Positions 26,735-36,900 are shown, counted from the stretch's first letter. The stretch is 64,000 bases of DNA from an uncultured Pseudodesulfovibrio sp. (GCF_963677845.1 NZ_OY782498.1:1619518-1683517), one strand, 5' to 3'. The notes: generated from the sequence alone by a model not told the origin. Translations and numbers: made by a program.

Positions 26735-27574
26735 ATGGATATTTTTGAAACAATTCGTTCAGAAATGCCTACAATGCGAAAATCTGAACAAAAGGTAGCA
26801 GACCTTGTTTTAAGATCACCTGACATCGTTATGAATGGCTCCATCTCCGAGGCAGCCACTCTGGCCGAGACAAGTGACCCAACGGTTGTCCGTTTTTGCA
26901 AACAACTGGGTCTAAAAGGATTCATGGAGCTCAAGCTTCGTCTGGCCAGTGCACACCCTATCGACAAGACAGTCCTTGAAGACATCACCGAAACCGACTC
27001 GGTCAATTCCATCTTTACTAATGTCATGCGCTCTGTGGTTGAAGCTGTAAGTAGCACCGAACGAGGCATGGACCGACGGATGCTCGAAGATGCAGTGGAC
27101 ACGATGGTTGCCGCCACCCGTTGGGAATTCTACGGCATGGGCGGCTCAGGTGTCATCGCGCTGGATGCACATCATAAATTTTTCCGTCTCGGCGTCCCGT
27201 GTGTTGCTTACAACGACTCTCACATGCAGGTCATGAGCGCAGCACAGCTTGACGAAAAAGCTGTCGCGGTCGTCATCTCCCACTCCGGTGCCACCAAAGA
27301 CATCATCGAATCCGCCGAAATTGCAAAAAAAACCGGCGCTAAGGTCATCGGTATTCTGGGCAAAAAGAACTCTGAAGTCGCCAATCATTGTGATATCCCT
27401 CTGTGCGTTTCCTCTCGGGAAATAGCCCTTCGTCTCGCCCCAAAAGCTGGCAGACTCATGCAGCTTGCCCTACTCGACACGCTCTTCGTTGCTGTTGCAA
27501 TGCGTCTCGTGAACGAAGAAGGCTTCGACCGGCTGGACAAGGTGAAACGCGCACTTCTCGGAAAAATCATTTAA
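26735..27574 (+). CDS. RpiR/HexR-family transcriptional regulator
   Basis: A 279-residue regulator with an N-terminal helix-turn-helix domain (residues 1-77, AATLAETSDPTVVRFCKQLG) and a C-terminal SIS sugar-isomerase-fold domain (about 125-255, YGMGGSGVIALDAHHKF and VISHSGATKDII). RpiR proteins bind phosphosugars; HexR responds to KDPG and controls Entner-Doudoroff genes. Here it heads an operon with KDPG aldolase and KDG kinase genes, so KDPG or a related keto-deoxy acid phosphate is a reasonable ligand. The operator-like palindrome over its own -10 box suggests self-repression. Confidence 0.93.
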   Translation: MDIFETIRSEMPTMRKSEQKVADLVLRSPDIVMNGSISEAATLAETSDPTVVRFCKQLGLKGFMELKLRLASAHPIDKTVLEDITETDSVNSIFTNVMRSVVEAVSSTERGMDRRMLEDAVDTMVAATRWEFYGMGGSGVIALDAHHKFFRLGVPCVAYNDSHMQVMSAAQLDEKAVAVVISHSGATKDIIESAEIAKKTGAKVIGILGKKNSEVANHCDIPLCVSSREIALRLAPKAGRLMQLALLDTLFVAVAMRLVNEEGFDRLDKVKRALLGKII

Positions 27575-27579
27575 TCATG

Positions 27580-27592
27580 CCGGTCCGACCGG
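27580..27592. repeat. Short perfect palindrome CCGGTC-C-GACCGG
   Basis: A 13-bp perfect dyad just after the RpiR stop codon and about 65 bp before the binding-protein gene. It is too short and lacks a T-run for a clear terminator; it may be an operator or an RNA hairpin. Confidence 0.4.
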
Positions 27593-27658
27593 ACTCGTAT
27601 GAAAAAATAGGTGTGGTTTAATAATTGCGGTTCAATCATCAAAAGCAGGAGGAATTCT

Positions 27659-28465
27659 ATGCGTAAAATCTGGTTACTGTCTGCCTTGGCACTCATCATG
27701 ACTTTCGGCCTCGGTTCTGTCGCTTCCGCCCAGACCGATCTTCTGGACAAAATCAAAAGCGACGGCAAAATTGTCATCGGCACCACTCTGGCTGCCCCAC
27801 CTTTTGCCTATCGTAACGACAAAGGCGAGCCCGAAGGTTTTGAAATCGATCTGATGAACAAACTCGGCGAGTACATGGGCGTTGAAGTTGAAGTTGCAGA
27901 CATGGCATGGGGCGGCCTGATTCCTGCTCTGCTGTCCCAGCGTATCGATCTGATCGGTGCTCGCATGTCCGCTACCATGGAACGCGCTACCAAAGTCGTT
28001 TTCGCTCACCCTTGGCTCATGACCGGAACTTTCGCTGTTGCCCGCGACGGCAAAGGCTACAAGTCCTGGGAAGACCTGAACAAACCCGGCGTGAAAATCT
28101 GTGCTATCGCTGGCGCCATCGGTGCCACCGTTGCCAAAAAGAAACTCCCCAACGCTGAACTCGTCACCTATGAACTGGACGGCGATCAGCTCAAGGCACT
28201 GAAAGACGGCCGTGTCGATGCAGCTCTGAATGATGAACTCATCGTCATGAGCTTCCCCAAAAAGGTCAAGGGTCTGGCTATGCTCGAAGGCAACATCCAG
28301 CCTGATGCTTACGCATACGCAGTTCGCCCGGACTTCGAATCCTACCGCATGAAGAACTGGCTGGACCTGTTCTTCGCCACCATCATGCGCACTGGCGAAT
28401 ATGGTGAAATCTACGAAAAGTGGCTCGGCAAGCCTTGGCAGGCCGACTGGAACATGCATCCGTAG
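27659..28465 (+). CDS. Polar-amino-acid-type ABC transporter, substrate-binding protein
   Basis: A 268-residue periplasmic protein with a signal peptide (LSALALIMTFGLGSVASA) and the family 3 solute-binding fold (IVIGTTLAAPPFAYRND, GFEIDLMNKLGEYMGV). It captures a small polar solute, amino-acid-like by family, and hands it to the permease pair encoded downstream. The start at 27659 has AGGAGG upstream. A strong hairpin terminator follows, so this protein should be made in excess over the membrane subunits. The solute is unknown; operon context suggests an amino-sugar acid or a hydroxy amino acid. Confidence 0.92.
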   Translation: MRKIWLLSALALIMTFGLGSVASAQTDLLDKIKSDGKIVIGTTLAAPPFAYRNDKGEPEGFEIDLMNKLGEYMGVEVEVADMAWGGLIPALLSQRIDLIGARMSATMERATKVVFAHPWLMTGTFAVARDGKGYKSWEDLNKPGVKICAIAGAIGATVAKKKLPNAELVTYELDGDQLKALKDGRVDAALNDELIVMSFPKKVKGLAMLEGNIQPDAYAYAVRPDFESYRMKNWLDLFFATIMRTGEYGEIYEKWLGKPWQADWNMHP

Positions 28466-28485
28466 ACGATAATGACACATGTCAT

Positions 28486-28516
28486 CGGGGCAGGGGAAAT
28501 CCCTGCCCCGTTTTTT
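28486..28516 (+). terminator. Hairpin attenuator between binding-protein and permease genes
   Basis: The perfect stem CGGGGCAGGG / CCCTGCCCCG with a GAAAT loop, followed by TTTTTT. Being inside the operon it likely acts as a partial terminator, lowering expression of the downstream genes. Confidence 0.85.
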
Positions 28517-28539
28517 CACCTGTTAAAACGGTCTAAATA

Positions 28540-29199
28540 ATGAATTACGATTTCAACTATCAGATGATGGTCAATTACATGCCTGATATTATGACAGGCT
28601 TGCAAAATACCATCCTCATTTCTCTTATCAGCATCGTGCTCGCCGTGGTGTGGGGTGTGTTGGTGGCATTGGCCCGCCTTTCACACAAGCCATGGCTGAA
28701 ACGAGCAGCAACCGCTTACGTGGAGTTCATCCGCTCAACACCGCTTTTGGTACAAGTGTATTTTCTCTTTTTTGGTCTGCCTGAATTCGGTATTATACTG
28801 CCAGCCTTTCTGGTGGGTGTAATGGCTCTGATGCTCAACTCTGGAGCCTATGCTGCCGAAATTATTCGAGCGGGCATCGAGTCAATCCATACAACTCAAT
28901 ATGAAGCTGCTGATTGTCTGGCAATGTCGTATTCGCAAAAAATGCGATATGTTATTTTGCCACAGGCATTTCGAAACATCTTTCCTCCGCTCATCGGACA
29001 AGCATCTTATCTGGTCAAAGACTCCGCCCTTGTTTCAGTTATGGGTGTTGTTGACCTGACCAAAGCTGCCGCCGTTACCCAAGCTGTGACCTTTCGCCCA
29101 ATGGAAGCGTTTCTTCCGGCAATGGCATTTTACCTCGTGATCATCCTGACTCTTATCTACGGGACCTCGTTCCTCGAAAAACGCATGAGGAGATGGTAA
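28540..29199 (+). CDS. Polar-amino-acid ABC transporter permease 1
   Basis: A 219-residue inner-membrane subunit with about five helices and the EAA loop (YEAADCLAMSYSQKMRYVIL) that contacts the ATPase. It also has the family motif VEFIRSTPLLVQVYFLFFGL. It pairs with the next gene to form the heterodimeric channel. Four bases separate the two genes. Confidence 0.93.
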   Translation: MNYDFNYQMMVNYMPDIMTGLQNTILISLISIVLAVVWGVLVALARLSHKPWLKRAATAYVEFIRSTPLLVQVYFLFFGLPEFGIILPAFLVGVMALMLNSGAYAAEIIRAGIESIHTTQYEAADCLAMSYSQKMRYVILPQAFRNIFPPLIGQASYLVKDSALVSVMGVVDLTKAAAVTQAVTFRPMEAFLPAMAFYLVIILTLIYGTSFLEKRMRRW

Positions 29200-29203
29200 G
29201 ATA

Positions 29204-29863
29204 ATGGATATACTTTCATTGACTGGTAATCTTTTCGTTCTCCTTGCAGAACGAGGGCTGCCAGCGACCCTTCTTCTGGCCGTCGCAGGCTTCGTCGTAG
29301 CCATACTCTTTGGCATTATCACTGGCCTGATTAGATTCCTGAAAATACCGGTACTGTCACAGATCCTTCGCATTTATGTTGACTTCATGCGGGGACTGCC
29401 TTTCCTAATGATTTTGTTCTTTCTGTTCTATGTACTACCGTTTTTTGGACTGCGACTTTCCGCACTGACAACTGGCATTTTGGCTTTATCCATGCATTCA
29501 GGAGCATATGTTTCTGAAATCATCCGCAGTGCCTTGCAGTCAATCCCTACGGTTCAACATGAAGCAGCAAAAGTACTGGCACTGACTACATACCAACGCA
29601 TGAGGTATGTCATCATTCCTCAAGCCTTTAAACTGACACTACCGCCTCTTTCCGGGCAAATTGTCCTGCACATCAAGGACACATCCGTTGTTTCCGTCAT
29701 CGCCTTAACCGAGTTGACCCGCGTAGCGCGAGTTCAGATGCAGTCCAACATGGAACCACTGATTACATTCGCGGTTCTGTCTGTGTTCTACTTTGCGCTC
29801 TGCTACCCGATTCTCCACCTTTCAGCGAATCTGGAAAAGCGGCTCAAACAAAAGACAACTTAG
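29204..29863 (+). CDS. Polar-amino-acid ABC transporter permease 2
   Basis: A 219-residue partner permease with the HEAAKVLALTTYQRMRYVII loop and DFMRGLPFLMILFFLFYVL motif. It starts four bases after permease 1 (ATG 29204, AGGAG upstream) and is followed after 16 bases by the ATPase gene. The equal lengths of the two permeases suggest ancient duplication. Confidence 0.93.
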   Translation: MDILSLTGNLFVLLAERGLPATLLLAVAGFVVAILFGIITGLIRFLKIPVLSQILRIYVDFMRGLPFLMILFFLFYVLPFFGLRLSALTTGILALSMHSGAYVSEIIRSALQSIPTVQHEAAKVLALTTYQRMRYVIIPQAFKLTLPPLSGQIVLHIKDTSVVSVIALTELTRVARVQMQSNMEPLITFAVLSVFYFALCYPILHLSANLEKRLKQKTT

Positions 29864-29879
29864 TTTCAAGGAATACATT

Positions 29880-30614
29880 ATGCCTATAGTATCAGTTAAC
29901 AATCTTCACAAAAGCTTTGGTCCCCTTGAGGTTCTCCGAGGTGTCGGCTTTGATGTTGAACCTGGAGAAACCGTCATCTTTGCCGGTCCCAGTGGCTCAG
30001 GCAAATCAACCCTGCTCCGTTGCCTTAACGGTCTTGAAAAAATTCAGGCAGGCGAAATTATAGTCGACGGGACATCGGTTCACGCTCCAGAGACAGACCT
30101 GCTCGACCTGCGTCGCAGAGTCGGCATGGTATTCCAAAGCTTCAACCTTTTTCCGCACCTGACCATTATAGAAAACATCACTATGCCTTTGACCAAGGTC
30201 CTGAACAAGGAATTGGATGAAGCCCGTGAAATCGGACAGTCATTGCTGAAAAAAGTCGGCATCGTGGACAAGGTGGATGTCTACCCGGACAACCTCTCTG
30301 GTGGCCAGCAACAACGTGCAGCCATAGCTCGCGGCTTGGCCATGAATCCTCATGTCATGCTGTTCGACGAACCAACATCTGCGTTGGACCCAGAACTCAC
30401 CGGTGGAATTCTTGATGTCATGGATGAACTCAGCAACTCGGGCATGACTATGCTCGTCGTCACCCATGAAATGGGATTTGCCCGCAAAGCTGCTGACAGA
30501 ATGATCTTCATGGATGGCGGAGTTATTGTCGAAGAAGGCGCACCTAGCCAGCTCATTGATAATCCGCAGAATGAACGCACGCGTCAGTTCATGCACCAAA
30601 TTACCCACGACTAA
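29880..30614 (+). CDS. Polar-amino-acid ABC transporter ATP-binding protein
   Basis: A 244-residue ATPase with Walker [10 protein letters not shown], the signature LSGGQQQR, Walker [13 protein letters not shown] and the switch histidine VVTHEMG. It is typical of GlnQ/HisP proteins that power uptake. The start at 29880 (MPIVSVNNLHKSFG) was chosen over the frame at 29793, which overlaps permease 2. Next comes the aldolase gene after 23 bases. Confidence 0.95.
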   Translation: MPIVSVNNLHKSFGPLEVLRGVGFDVEPGETVIFAGPSGSGKSTLLRCLNGLEKIQAGEIIVDGTSVHAPETDLLDLRRRVGMVFQSFNLFPHLTIIENITMPLTKVLNKELDEAREIGQSLLKKVGIVDKVDVYPDNLSGGQQQRAAIARGLAMNPHVMLFDEPTSALDPELTGGILDVMDELSNSGMTMLVVTHEMGFARKAADRMIFMDGGVIVEEGAPSQLIDNPQNERTRQFMHQITHD

Positions 30615-30637
30615 TCCAGCATCTACAAGGAAATACA

Positions 30638-31558
30638 ATGCAAAAAATATTAAAAGCAATTCAAATCGCCGGCATCTTCCCTGTCGTCGAAATCGAACGA
30701 CTTGAAGATGCTGTGCCTGTTGCCAAGGCCCTTAGAGATGGTGGCATTGCCGCCATGGAAATCACACTCCGCACAGATGTCGCTTGCGATGCAATTAAAG
30801 CCGTACTGGAAGCCTATCCAGACATGCTCGTTGGCGCTGGAACAGTTTTGACCCCGGAGCAGGTAGAAGAAGTTAAAGAAGCCGGTGCATGTTATATAGT
30901 TACCCCTGGCTTCAACTCCAGGGTTGTATACCATTGTGTTGATAACGACTTCCTCATCATTCCCGGCATTGACAGCCCCACGGGTATTGAACTGGCACTC
31001 GAAGCAGGTTTACCTGCCGTCAAATTCTTCCCCGCTGAATCGAGAGGCGGCATGAAGGGATTGGCATCAATGGCAGCACCGTTCAAAGAACGTGTTAAGT
31101 TCCTGCCATTGGGTGGCATCAGCCCCGACAACATCACCAGCTATGCAAAAAGCAATTCCGTTTTGGCTGTAGGTGGAACATGGATCGCCAAACAAAAGTA
31201 CATTCAGGCTGGTGAATTCGAACAGATCACCCGCAATGCCAAGGAAGCCATGGCTCTGCTTCATGGTTTTGAACTGCTCAGTGCAGAAATTGGCACAGGC
31301 GCAGACAATGCGGGCTCGACAATGCTTGACACACTTGCCATGGCATTTGCGCCGTCAACAGTTCCCGGCTTCACCCCGCTTTCTGCTACAGGAGATGCCC
31401 CCGGCACACTCCGCATTGCGTGCAACAACATTCAACGAGCAGTCGCATGGCTTGAAAGCAACGGCCAAAAGGTCGAAGCTATCGATACCAAAACAAATTC
31501 TGCGTGGATGGCTGAAACCGCTGGCGGCATTTCCATCCAACTCATTGAAAAGCAGTAG
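30638..31558 (+). CDS. KDPG/KHG aldolase with VOC-like C-terminal extension
   Basis: A 306-residue protein. Residues 1-210 are a class I aldolase of the Eda type (AAMEITLRTD with catalytic Glu, VGAGTVLTPEQ, PAVKFFPAES with the Schiff-base Lys, LPLGGISPDN). It splits KDPG to pyruvate and glyceraldehyde 3-phosphate, and members also cleave 4-hydroxy-2-oxoglutarate. Usual length is about 210. The extra 95 residues resemble half of a vicinal-oxygen-chelate (glyoxalase) fold (GTLRIACNNIQRAVAWLES, AGGISIQLIEK), an extension I also recall in some clostridial aldolases; its role is unknown. Lies 23 bp after the ATPase gene and 9 bp before the kinase. Confidence 0.88.
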   Translation: MQKILKAIQIAGIFPVVEIERLEDAVPVAKALRDGGIAAMEITLRTDVACDAIKAVLEAYPDMLVGAGTVLTPEQVEEVKEAGACYIVTPGFNSRVVYHCVDNDFLIIPGIDSPTGIELALEAGLPAVKFFPAESRGGMKGLASMAAPFKERVKFLPLGGISPDNITSYAKSNSVLAVGGTWIAKQKYIQAGEFEQITRNAKEAMALLHGFELLSAEIGTGADNAGSTMLDTLAMAFAPSTVPGFTPLSATGDAPGTLRIACNNIQRAVAWLESNGQKVEAIDTKTNSAWMAETAGGISIQLIEKQ

Positions 31559-31567
31559 GAGGAAACC

Positions 31568-32593
31568 ATGACACGGTATGCCATGTTAGGTGAAATCATG
31601 ATGCGACTCAAAGCCCCTGGCTATGAAAGACTCTTTCAAACGCCGTCACTTGAAGTGACCATGGCCGGAGCCGAGGCCAATGTCGCAGTTGGTCTTGGAC
31701 GACTGGATGAAGATGTTTCCTTCATCACCGCACTTCCGACAAATGACCTCGGAAACGCAGTGCGTGACGAATTGCGGAAACACGGCGTGGATGTTTCAAA
31801 AATTGCCCACCACGAGGGTCGTCTCGGATTGTACTTTGTTGAAACCGGTGCCAACCAGCGCCCTATCAAAGTCGTCTATGATCGAGCCGACTCCTGCATT
31901 GCCAAAGCCGAACCAAAAACTTTCGACTGGCGTAAATTATTGGCTGATCGGGACTGGTTCCACATCACCGGCATCACACCCGCTATTTCTGAGACAGCCA
32001 TGCGTTGTACCCTTGAAGCTATGAAAACAGCCAAAGAAATGGGGCTGACGGTTTCATGTGACCTGAATCTTCGTGCAGCACTCTGGCAATACGGCTTCAA
32101 TCATGTAGACGTATACCGGCGCATGATGGAATATGTGGATGTGCTGGTCGGTAACGAAGGCCACTTCGATTCCTGCCTCGGCCTGTCTGCTCGGGTTGCC
32201 GAAAACGATATCTACGACAACCCGTCTGCATATCGCCCGATGGCCGATGAAGTGTTCGAACAATGGCCTAACATCAAAAAAATCGCCATTACTGTCCGCC
32301 GAACACGTTCCGCTGATCACCAGTCCACTGTCGCCATACTTGCAACACCTGATGAAATGTGGACTTCCCCTGTCTTTGAAATGAAAAACATCGTCGACCG
32401 TATCGGTGGTGGAGATGCCTTCACCACAGGCTTTCTGTATGCCCTCGACAAGACTGGCGACTCTCAGGAAACCATTGATTTCGCGGTTGCGGCCGGAGCT
32501 ATAAAGCACTCCATTCCCGGCGACTTCCTCCGCGCAACAAAAGAAGAAATACAGGCCCTTGCCGATGGTGCAGCTGGCCGAGACCAACGATAA
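31568..32593 (+). CDS. kdgK: 2-keto-3-deoxygluconate kinase, PfkB family
   Basis: A 341-residue sugar kinase. It has the N-terminal GAEANVAVGLGRL motif and the C-terminal DRIGGGDAFTTGFLYAL with the catalytic Asp in GGGDAF. By sequence type and neighbours it most likely phosphorylates KDG to KDPG, feeding the aldolase encoded just upstream. GGAGG lies six bases before the ATG. PfkB substrate calls are uncertain without structure; the aldolase context is the best support. Confidence 0.82.
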   Translation: MTRYAMLGEIMMRLKAPGYERLFQTPSLEVTMAGAEANVAVGLGRLDEDVSFITALPTNDLGNAVRDELRKHGVDVSKIAHHEGRLGLYFVETGANQRPIKVVYDRADSCIAKAEPKTFDWRKLLADRDWFHITGITPAISETAMRCTLEAMKTAKEMGLTVSCDLNLRAALWQYGFNHVDVYRRMMEYVDVLVGNEGHFDSCLGLSARVAENDIYDNPSAYRPMADEVFEQWPNIKKIAITVRRTRSADHQSTVAILATPDEMWTSPVFEMKNIVDRIGGGDAFTTGFLYALDKTGDSQETIDFAVAAGAIKHSIPGDFLRATKEEIQALADGAAGRDQR

Positions 32594-32617
32594 CCATAAG
32601 TATCACAGGAAAAAATT

Positions 32618-33766
32618 ATGAAGACTCTCTGCGAATCCCTGAACAAGATGCCCCGTTCCGGAATCCGTGTCATCATGGATCTGGCCATGGGAATGGAAGA
32701 CGTCATCCACATGGAACTCGGCGAGCCCGGCTTCCAGACCCCGGATCACATCAAAGAGGCCGCCTGCAAAGCGATCCACGACGGATTCACCAAGTACACC
32801 GCCAACAATGGCCTTCTCTCACTGCGCGAAGCTGCTCTCAATAAAATATCCAGAGATGGTGCTGAAATTGGCATTGACCAGATCGGCATTGCCCCCGGCT
32901 CCGTTTTCGCTCTGGCTCAAGCCATGATGGCCGTCACCAATCCCGGTGACGAAGTGCTGCTGTCCGATCCGGGCTGGCCGAACTACTACATGCAGACCAT
33001 CGCCATGGAGCGCACCCCGGTATTCTACCCGCTGCGCGAAGAAAACGGATTCGAGCCGCTCATCGAAGATTTGGAACCACTGATCACGCCCCGCACTCGG
33101 GTCATGCTCATCAATACTCCGTCAAATCCTACCGGCGGTGTGTACTCCAAGGAAACCGTCGAAAAGCTTGTTGAATTTGCCAAAAAGCACGACATCTACA
33201 TCATTTCTGATGAAGTCTACGACAAAATCGTGTTTGACGGAGAGCACCACTCCCCGCTGAATATCGACCCCAATGGCAATGTAATTTCCATCTATGGAGT
33301 GTCCAAGGCATATGCCATGACAGGCTGGCGTGTAGGTTACTACAGCGCCCCATCCGAAGTTGCTCCGCAGATGAACAAAATCCTTGAGCCTTACGTTTCT
33401 TGCGCTTCCGCAGTCTCTCAGAAGGCAGCAGAAGCCGCATTAAACGGCCCTCAGGATTGCATCGGAACAATGGTCGAAGCTTACCGCGAACGTCGGGACC
33501 TCGTCCTCGACAAGTTGTCCGCAGAAGGCTTTGAGTTCTCCCGTCCCAAGGGGGCTTTCTACCTCATGGCCAACGTGTCCAAGGCAGGAATGGATTCCTA
33601 CACATTCGCAAAGGAACTGCTCAAGGAAACAGGCGTTGCCACCGCGCCCGGCCTGACCTTCGGCCAAGATTCCGACAAATTCATCCGCTTCTCCTTCTGC
33701 GCTGACACCGAGCAAATCAGAGAAGGCATCAATCGCTTCTGCTCTTTCTATAAAAGCAGAGTTTAA
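32618..33766 (+). CDS. Class I/II aminotransferase (aspartate aminotransferase-like)
   Basis: A 382-residue PLP enzyme with the lysine motif GVSKAYAMTGWRVGY, the NTPSNPTGGVYS loop and SDEVYDKIVFDG. It transfers amino groups between an amino acid and a keto acid in the cytoplasm. Being last in an operon with a keto-deoxy-sugar-acid kinase and aldolase, it could turn an imported 2-amino acid or sugar acid into the 2-keto compound. Relatives also include general aspartate and aromatic aminotransferases. A strong terminator follows. Confidence 0.9.
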   Translation: MKTLCESLNKMPRSGIRVIMDLAMGMEDVIHMELGEPGFQTPDHIKEAACKAIHDGFTKYTANNGLLSLREAALNKISRDGAEIGIDQIGIAPGSVFALAQAMMAVTNPGDEVLLSDPGWPNYYMQTIAMERTPVFYPLREENGFEPLIEDLEPLITPRTRVMLINTPSNPTGGVYSKETVEKLVEFAKKHDIYIISDEVYDKIVFDGEHHSPLNIDPNGNVISIYGVSKAYAMTGWRVGYYSAPSEVAPQMNKILEPYVSCASAVSQKAAEAALNGPQDCIGTMVEAYRERRDLVLDKLSAEGFEFSRPKGAFYLMANVSKAGMDSYTFAKELLKETGVATAPGLTFGQDSDKFIRFSFCADTEQIREGINRFCSFYKSRV

Positions 33767-33821
33767 CAAAGAATCGACCGTTTCCTTCCTAGGACACGGA
33801 TATCCCGATCAATCAATGCTT

Positions 33822-33855
33822 AAAGGCCCGGAAGGTTTTCCTTCCGGGCCTTTTT
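33822..33855 (+). terminator. Terminator of the RpiR operon
   Basis: The perfect stem AAAGGCCCGGAAGG / CCTTCCGGGCCTTT with loop TTTT, followed by T residues, 56 bp after the aminotransferase stop. Confidence 0.92.
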
Positions 33856-33899
33856 GTCTGTCATTTATAGCAAAACAATACACCAGATATGAGAAACAA

Positions 33900-33936
33900 A
33901 AAAACCCCGGACTCGGCAAATGCCGAATCCGGGGTT
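33900..33936 (-). terminator. Terminator of the giant adhesin gene
   Basis: Arms ACCCCGGACTCGGCA and TGCCGAATCCGGGGT (33904-33918, 33921-33935) pair with one mismatch. The A-run on plus at 33897-33904 is the T-run for the minus strand, 15 bp after the adhesin stop. Confidence 0.88.
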
Positions 33937-33951
33937 GTACATTTTGATTAA

Positions 33952-36900
33952 TTAATTCTTGTCAGGTGAATCAATGATGGTCTGAATCAAGGAATTCAAG
34001 GACTCGTGGTCGCTGGAGATATCCATGTGACCAGTCGGCAAATCCATTTGATCGACGCCGTGGAGTGAGTAGTCCGTCAAAGTGATGGTATAATCATCAC
34101 CAGGATTCACATCCCCAGCCCCTTCATTGATAGTCAAAACCGTGTCATTCCCAGAATGGTCGATGGAGATGAACATGTCGCCCATATCATTCAGGACCAA
34201 TTCGTCGCCGTCACCGAAACCGGATACCGTGATGTCGCCACCGGCAGTACCGATGTAATCAGGGTCAACGATAATGGTATCATCGCCGCCATCTGTCAGG
34301 TTCACCATGGTGGCGTCATCCGCGATGTAGATAAGATCTTCACCGATTGTACCATCCATTACGTAATCGCCTGTCGCGGTATCTAATGCTGCATCCGTCA
34401 CGACATTGGCATCAACGTGAATCGGAATTTCGAGGTTAGCAACATCCGTAGCACCATGGCTATCGGACACCGTGTACTCGAAAGTCTCGGTAACCGTGTG
34501 ATCAAGATCCTGCCAACCATCATGGAGCGTGTAATCATACGAACCATCAGCTTCAATTGTCAGATCACCGTAAGTACCATGAATGGTAGTCTGACCGGAT
34601 GCACTGACATCGTCACCATTAACGTCAATAACACTCAGGGTATCACCGGTATCAACATCGAAGTCGTTTGCGAGGACATCGCCGGTAATAGCGCCAGTAC
34701 CGTTATCAAAAGAGCCAAAGTCAATCTCTGCTGGAATTGCGGCACTGCCAGGGTCAGTCATAATGGCATCGGGAACAGAAACCGATGAGATAGTGAAGTT
34801 ATCGTAATTACCCCACTGAGCCTTGGGGCCAACTTCAATATAATCAATCTGATGGAAGACTCCTCTGTGATCAGTCCATCCACCTAATTCAATTGTATTG
34901 TTATGATTGCCCAAGTAATTATCAGAGTAACTTCTGTTAAACACATGATCAGTGCCTTCAAAGTAAACCCAAACTTCGACATCATCATTGCTGTCAATAG
35001 AACCAACGGTCACGTTAACAGCATCAGCTCCTTCACTCACATCAATCCTAATTTCTTCATACCCATAATGACCATCAGAATCAATTTGCTGATTTCCATC
35101 ACCAGAATCGATACCAAGTTCACCATTAGGCAACTGAACAAGTTCAGCCTGATTGTTAGACCAATGACTGACGCTGATGGTGATTCCATCATTTGTAACG
35201 GAACCATTCGCTGCAGTGCTAAAATCATTCAAAACTGCATCCTGATAAGTAGGCAAAACAGCGTCAATACCAGAGGTTATGTTAATTTCCTGATAACTGT
35301 CATTAATCGCCACAGGCGCGTCATTGGCACCGTTAACTTCGAAGCTGACCGTTGCCGAGGCCTCTCCGCCGTTACCATCAGAAATGGTGTAGGTGAAAGA
35401 CTCGGTTTCGGAATCGCCTTGATTCAAAGCATTTGCGGCAGCCTGATCCGGTGTGTACTCGTAAGAACCATCACCGTTAATGGTCAATGTACCGTAAGTA
35501 CCAACAATGGTTGCAGACGGATTGTCTACACCGTCATTAGTGCTGTCTACGAGGTCTACCGTATCTGTATCATTAGCGATGGATATGACACTCAATGCGT
35601 CGCCATCGGGATCGGAGTCATTGGTCAACACGTTGCCTTCAGCGGTCGTGGCCGGAATGGTCGTCTGGGACAAAACGTCCTGAAGCAGACCATTTAAACC
35701 GTTGCCATCCAGCATGGAAGCGTCATTTCCTTCATCGATAAGGTCCATATTCCCTTTGTACTGAGCAGGCATATTGACACCAACGGCAATGAGATTGACA
35801 TCTGGATTATCCTGTATGGGAGTGATCAGATTCTTCCAACCATTTCCACCTTCCGTAGGTTCGCCATCAGACATGAAGATAACTTGAGTCGGATCAGGAT
35901 CCGGACCAAGTAAAGCCGTAGCGGCCCGGAATGCTGCCGTATAGTCAGTGCCACCACCAGGGGAAAACGTTCCAATAAAACCAACAGCAGCATCGTAAGC
36001 AGTTGAGTCTCCACCAGTAAGGGTGAAGGTGTCGATATCAGTCCTATCCCAGAAATTGATGATGCTCACCTTGGATGTAGCACCATCCGCCAAACTCCCC
36101 TGCAAAGTATGAAGCATATTAGTAAGAGCTGTCTGCGTCTGAGCCATTGCTGTATGGCTCAAGGACCCAGATGTATCCACGATAAGCATGTAATCAGACG
36201 GGTTGGTAGAAGTACTGATTCCGCCTTCAGTTGCTGAAGTGTCTGCTCCACCAGCTAAATCGTTTACAGCGTTAGGAGCTCTATTGTCGTCTTCACCGTT
36301 AACGGTGACCTTGATATCCGTGAAGTCGTTACCATCCTCGGTGTAGACTCGGAAGTACTCGTCAAAGCTCTCGCCACGATCCTGATTCTGAACTTCAGGC
36401 AGGGAGTTATCAATCTTGTACTCCCATACTCCGGCATCATTAATAGTCAATGTTCCGACATTCGCAGTCGACAATACGTTACCGTTTGCATCCACTGCAT
36501 CAATGTGTGTGGTGTTCATGGCACCATCGCCGTCGGCGTCGGAGAAAGTGACACTGCCGGACTCAACCAGGAAACCATTTCCATCCAAATCAGCAGGAGC
36601 ATCTTCATGAACGGCTCCATCTGTGTGATCGGTAATGCTGGTCGGATCATCTACGCCAACCACCGTAATGGTGGATTGAGCCGGATTACTCCAGTCTTCG
36701 CCGTCATTCACACGGATGGTTATTTCACGCGTACCGTCTTGTAATGTCTCTGAGTCATTCTCGAAGGTCAGGCTTTGCAGCAATTCTTCGTAATCAGCCT
36801 TGGAAGCATCGCCGGAGATTGTCCAGGTCACGCTGCCATCAGAATTGGTAACAGTCCCTTCGTCGACAAAGGAACCGAGGTCAACATCCAAAGCATCATG

